From NCBI GenBank assembly GCA_947095535.1, contig OX352773.1, forward strand, positions 107,863,685 to 107,927,684: a DNA stretch of 64,000 nucleotides. Reading direction: 5' to 3'. Numbering within the stretch: the stretch's first letter is position 1; each line of letters opens with the position of its first letter. Both the position numbers and the translations under genes were made by a program. The stretch comes from Poecilobothrus nobilitatus (Eukaryota > Arthropoda > Insecta > Diptera > Dolichopodidae). Positions 58,834 to 64,000 of this stretch are shown here, in pieces. A model generated the notes under the pieces. The model did no database searches, had not been told where the DNA came from, and saw nothing but the letters and a program-made list of their open reading frames with translations.

Positions 58834-59271
58834 TGTTCACTAATTTATTATAATTGTGTAAGTACTCTCATAATTTTTTGTGAGTGGCGATTTGAGATTT
58901 TTTAATTAAATGGCGGCGATATAAAATGCTAGAAAAAAACTGAAAATTTTATTTTGTTGAAAATATGTTGAAAATTTCAAGTTGAAAGTTGTTAGAATTT
59001 TAGTATGTTAAAAAAAAATTTACAAATTTTATTTTAATATACAATTTGGCAAGTTTGAGTAAATATTTCATATCGAAAACTCGAAAAAAAAATTGTTAAA
59101 AATGAGCTTTTTTCTTAATAAATAAAAGCAGAAAAGAACAAAAAAATCTTTATGAAATGTCATTTTTCGTAGCTTTTTCTCACAATACTTTCCAATAATT
59201 TCCACAAACACATTTAAGTAATATTGATGTCCAGGTCGGTCCAGACCTTCTAAAAATTAATGTAGGTTATG
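58834..59271 (-). mobile_element. THAP-element 5' end, outer part
   Basis: It continues the leader interrupted at 44822. The complete terminal repeat ends at 59271. It carries an extra TCGGTCCAGA-type insertion in the terminal repeat, shared with 18950-18960. Confidence 0.75.
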
Positions 59272-59276
59272 AGGAA

Positions 59277-60020
59277 AAGAATCAGTCCATCCATAGCTAA
59301 CATAATTTAGACATCTAAATTATTGTTAGCCGTGGTCCATCCAAAATAGAATACTTAAGAAATGAGAAGTAAATTATTTATATAGTGTTGCCATGTTAAT
59401 ATATAATTATTTGATTTACTTCAATTTGTAAATTGAAAAAAAAAGAGTTTTAAATTAAAAAAAGATATTAAAAAAACTCTTTATGCGAAAATGTTAGATT
59501 CAAAGAAAAATGTTAAAATACATTTTTTGCATTATTTTTTGAGGAAAAAAAACTCTTCTAACCAGTTTTGAAATATAAAAACACAAACATTATAAATACA
59601 TTTGTAATAGGGTATTTTCAAAGTGAATTCTTTTTTTTCTTTATTTCTAATTATAATGATAAATAACAAAATAATTGTTAAAATATTTTAATTGTTTACG
59701 ACTTTGACTAAAGTTGTGTGAACGAAAAGAAGAATACATGTATTAAAGATTTGTTATCGTAAATACCTAAATAGTTTTAAAAATAGTTTTATAATGGTAA
59801 ATAATTTAATAATGGTTTCGAGTTGTACAAATTATACATAAAAATAAATACTTAAAAAAATTTTAAAACTTTAGTTTCAAAAAAAATTTCGTGAATCAAA
59901 CAAATGATTTGGCAATATTGTCTTTTATCAAATACATTCTTCTAAAGAGAAGTTAAAAGTTTTAAAGTTTTTGAAGAACAAAAAAATAAAATAAAAAAAA
60001 AATATTTGTCATGTATTTAA
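59277..60020. repeat. 0.74-kb direct repeat, right copy
   Basis: This is a diverged copy of 42460-43205 with small deletions and one 45-bp inserted hairpin-like stretch near 59294-59335 (TAGCTAACATAATTTAGACA and its near inverse). No gene was found. Confidence 0.65.
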
Positions 60021-60021
60021 C

Positions 60022-62300
60022 CATAACCTACATTAATTTTTAGAAGGCCTGGACATTGAGAGAGGAAAGCTAAATAGTAGTCCTTTTTTTCAAAAAAAAT
60101 ACACGTAGTCTTATGGAAAAAAATAGTAGTCCTCCTAGAAATCTGGAAATAACACAAAAACTACAGATTTTTTTTAATTTCGTCCTAAGGGAGCATCTAA
60201 AGTTCCATCTTTATTACGTTTTTTAGTAAAAAGAAATTTTTAAAAATTTTAAATTTTCATTCATAAATATGCATTTTAAAAAATGTCTTCCAACTACTTT
60301 TCAACAAAAAAAAGCTTCTTAAAAACTTTTTAAAAGAGCATTAATTTGGTACATTACTGAGCAAAAAAAAATTTTGAAAACTAATTTTTATTGCAATATT
60401 GATTTGCTTTAATAAATATTGTAAATTTTTTAGAATGCATATAAAATTAAGTGGAAAAAATAAACTATATTATTATTTTTACAATAAGTTAATTAATATT
60501 AACTTATTTCAAATTTATATTACTATAATAAAATAAATTAATATTATAAGTTATTCGCCTTTTCCTTTGAGGTAGGGGATATGGCGATTATTTTTAAAGT
60601 GGTATCGCCTGAAGACTAGGTCTTAAACTAAAATAATAAAAAAAAATATATTAATACATACAAATAATATATAAATAATTTTTTAACTAAATAATATGAT
60701 ATATTTAAAATAAAATTTAATAAAACAAAATAAAGTAATTAATTTACAACAAAACAATATTAAAAAAAGTAAAAAACAAAAAAAATATCACAAAAATCAA
60801 TATTTTCCGACCGGATAGTAATAAGAGATCTTGAGTGGGCAAAAATGAAAAATGATATGACGATTGCATCCGAACTATATATAGGTACTATATATAAAAC
60901 TATATATAGATTCATATCAAAAAGGTTAAATTAGTCAATAATACTATTTCATTTTTTGCGTTTTTCAATATCGTTCAATATTTTGAAATTGTTTTATTTC
61001 TGTATTACCTATCAAATTGGTAACTTAGATCGTTATTAATTATTATTATAAATTTAAAATCACATTTAAAGTAATTATTTTCTATTAAAATGTATAAAAT
61101 AATATTATTTTGGCCTTTATATAATTTCCAGTATTTTAAATTTATTTTTTCACTAACATTTAAAACTAAATTAGAGAAATTTAAAATTATGTTATCATCG
61201 CGTAAGTTTTTATCATTCGTTTCTATTAAATTTACCAAGTAATTGGTGAATATACTTGGAAGTGCATCTGGTATTAAACGCGGACTTTTATCATTATTTA
61301 ATTTAAAACACAATTCTGAAAAATACAATTTACATATGGAACTATAAGCTGTTGGTTGCCAGTCTGATCTTTGTACAAAGCTCTTTTAAGCTTCTCAAAG
61401 GCTCTTTATCCGGAAATTTAAAAGTAGTTACAGATATCGTGCTAAAAAAGGCAATATTAGGCACTAAATAATTGAATTAATTTTTTTAAATAGGTATTCA
61501 TACAATAAAATCTTTTAAAAATAATAATTCAATTCAAAAATTTAACTCTACAAAAATATGACTATATAAAATAAAATATTACTAAAATTTACAATTATTT
61601 AAAACAAAATATTACCTAATTTTTTTCTAATACTTTTCAAATATAATTGCAATGTAAAATTTTATTCATAAAAAGATTATTATATTTCATGAAGTACATG
61701 AATATTCTATTTACAATAATTTTTTTTTTATAGACTGTATAGAAAAACACGAAAATTGCTTAACCAGAATTTGGTACTTCTTCTTTTTCTTTTCTTTAAA
61801 ATATTGCTGAAAAATATGATTTGAAAGTTAATTTTTTTATTGACATAAAGATAAAACTTCAAACTTTATTTTTATATAAATTTTATATTTTTTTAATATA
61901 ATTAAAAATATAAAAACTTAGTTTGAACTAAAATATATTTCTTATAAATTTGTACTCCAAATTTGCAGTACAATTTATAAGAAAGCTTTTAAATTATTAG
62001 GTTATGTTCACTAATTTATTATAATTGTGTACTCTCATAATTTTTTGAGAGTATTAAATGGCGACGATATGAAATGCTAGAGAAAAACTAAAAATTTTAT
62101 TTTGTTGAAAATATGTTAAAAATTTCGAGTTGAAAGCTGAAATTTTGGTATGTTAAAGAAAAATTTCCAAATTTTATTTTAATATACAATTTGGCATGTT
62201 TGGGTAAATATTTCATATCGAAAACTCGAAAAGAAAATTGTTAAAAATAGGCATTTTTCTTAAACAAAAACAGAAAAGAACAAAAAAATCTTTATGAAAT
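60022..62300 (-). mobile_element. THAP element, 5' tip missing
   Basis: The 3' terminal repeat is at 60022, followed by the repeated GACTACTATT-type sites, the conserved block (about 60545-60630 on the minus strand) and a THAP pseudogene. The 5' leader breaks off near 62300, about 100 bp before the expected end, where a second element starts at 62323. Confidence 0.8.
61005..61444 (-). pseudogene. THAP-domain pseudogene lacking the first zinc ligands
   Basis: The frame 61328-61005 covers the end of the THAP domain (AxPSIF box, here ALPSIF) and the tail. The N-terminal part is present only to about 61444, and the region encoding the C-x4-C pair has been deleted. It is non-functional. Confidence 0.75.
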
Positions 62301-62322
62301 ACAACCTACAACATAACAAAAA

Positions 62323-64000
62323 CATAACCTACATTAATCTTTAGAAGGCCTGGACATTGAGAGAGGAAAGCTAAATAGTAGTCCTTTTTTTCAAAAAAAA
62401 TACACGTAGTCTTATGGAAAAAAATAGTAGTCCTCCTAGAAAACTCGAAATAAAACAAAAACCACAGATTTTTTTTAATTTCGTCCTAAGGGAGCATTAA
62501 AGTTCCATTTTTTTTACGTTTTTTAGTAAAAAGAAATTTTTAAAAATTTTAAATTTTCATTCATAAATATGCATTTTAAAAAATGTCTTCCAACTACTTT
62601 TCAACAAAAAAAAGCTTCTTAAAAACTTTTCAAAAGAGCATTAATTTGGTACATTACTGAGCAAAAAAAATGTTGAAAACGAATTTTTATTGCAATATTG
62701 ATTTGCTTTAATAAATATTGTAAATTTTTTAGAATGCATATAAAATTAAGTGGAAAAAATAAACTATATTATTATTTTTACAATAAGTTAATTTATGTTA
62801 ACTTATTTAAAATTTTTATCACTATAATAAAATAAATTAACATTATAAGTTATTCGCCTTTTCCTTTGAGGTAGGGGATATGGCGATTATTTTTAAAGTG
62901 GTATCGCCTGAAGACTAGGCTTTAAACTAAAATAATAAAAACAAATATATTAACACATACAAATAATATATAAATAATTTTTTAACTAAATAATATGATG
63001 TATTTAAAATAAAATTTAATAAAACAAAATAAAGTAATTAATTTACAACAAAACAACATTAAAAAAAGTAAAAAACAAAAAAAATATCAAAAAAATCAAT
63101 ATTTTCCGACCGGATAGTAATAATAGATCTTGAGTGGGCAAAAATGAAAAATGACATGATGATTGTATCCCAACTATATATAGGTACCTTCATATCAAAA
63201 AGGTTAATTTAGTCAATAATACTATTTCATTTTTTGCGTTTTTCAATATCGTTCAGTATTTTGAAATTCTTTTATTTCTGTATTACCTGTCAAATAGGTA
63301 ACTTAGATCGTTATTAATTATTATTATAAATTTAAAATCACATTTAAAGTAATTATTTTCTATTAAAATATATAAAATAATTATTTTGGCCTTTATATAA
63401 TTTCCAGTATTTTAAATTTATTTTTTCACTAACATTTAAAACTAAATTAGAGAAATTTAAAATTATATTATCATCGCGTAAGTTTTTATCATTCGTTTCT
63501 ATTAAATTTACCAAGTAATTGGTAAATATACTTGGAACTGCATCTGGTATTAAACGCGGACTTTTATCATTATTTAATTTAAACCACGATTCTGAAAAAT
63601 GCAATTTACATTTGGAACTATAAGCTCTTGGTTGCCAGTCTGATCTTTGTACAAAACTCTTTTAAGCTTCTCAAAGGCTCTTTATCCGGAAATTTAAAAG
63701 TAGCTACAGATATCGTGCTATTATTATAATTGGATTTATACCCAACAACCGAATGTTTTCCACCCACTTTATTTAAGGAAATTATTAAAAAAAGCAATAT
63801 TAGGCACTAAAAAATTGAATTAATTTTTTTAAATAGGTATTCATACAATAAAATCTTTTAAAAATAATAATTCAATTCAAAAATTTAACTCTACAAAAAT
63901 ATGACTACATAAAATAAAATATTACTAAAATTTAGAGTTACTTAAAATAAAATATTACCTAATTTTTTTCTAATACTTATCAAATAGTATTGGAATTAAA
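62323..64000 (-). mobile_element. THAP element continuing beyond the window
   Basis: The 3' terminal repeat starts at 62323. The order is as in 60022-62300, with the conserved block at about 62850-62925 and the leader running past 64000. It is in direct tandem with the previous copy. Confidence 0.8.
63300..63766 (-). pseudogene. THAP-domain pseudogene with His/Tyr in place of Cys
   Basis: The frame 63604-63353 covers LHFSES, the AVPSIF box and part of the tail. Upstream, in another frame, the C-x4-C pair reads His and Tyr as in the copy at 20032, so both belong to one subfamily. Confidence 0.75.

Noticed and set aside
1..64000. CRISPR array, operons or bacterial-type systems
   Set aside because: The DNA is from an insect and no array of regularly spaced short repeats is present; tandem repeats seen belong to transposons and microsatellites.

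Overview
The window is AT-rich eukaryotic DNA, almost certainly from a fly (Diptera). The only clear host gene is an uninterrupted 602-codon WD-repeat gene (11410-13218, minus) that closely resembles Drosophila flare (actin-interacting protein 1, WDR1). A DINE-1/INE-1-like Helentron derivative, LOA-type and CR1/jockey-type LINEs, P-element-like THAP elements and abundant ACATATGTATGTAC-like microsatellites also fit a fly. Nearly everything else is transposable elements, many nested or broken.

Layout. 1-1983: 3' end of an errantivirus-like LTR element (broken env plus putative 3' LTR). 2314-3690: 5' half of a THAP element with an intact 169-codon THAP ORF. About 4060-9060 (minus): a CR1/L2/jockey-type LINE with a PHD finger in ORF1 and a small internal inversion. 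9230-9860: old THAP-element end. 11410-13218: flare/WDR1. 13815-17072: MITE-like and foldback structures. 17073-22463: nested repeats and THAP elements, one holding a DINE-1-like insert. 22840-25689: broken P-type transposase without a THAP domain. 28540-33625 (plus): relative of the first LINE with intact ORF2. 34600-35465: reverse-transcriptase relic, then an LTR with primer-binding site. 36169-39185: another THAP element with a DINE-1-like insert. 37592-58290: two tandem copies of a unit of about 11.94 kb, the second interrupted by a 200-N gap; each carries a LOA-type LINE. 58834-64000: further THAP elements.

How the parts relate. The THAP elements share an inverted terminal repeat of about 38 bp starting CATAACCTACATTAATTTTT, a conserved block near the 3' end, and a THAP fragment, but no transposase core; the core lies separately at 22.8-25.7 kb. 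They look like non-autonomous P-superfamily elements. The two CR1/jockey-type LINEs share an ORF1 that stops at TAG in the same place and stays open in frame afterwards. The LOA LINE has an 11-bp target duplication whose two sides sit at the outer ends of the tandem duplication, so insertion preceded duplication, and a paralogous empty site is visible at 18491-18501.

Clade names come from motif recognition without database comparison, and the boundaries of degenerate elements are approximate.
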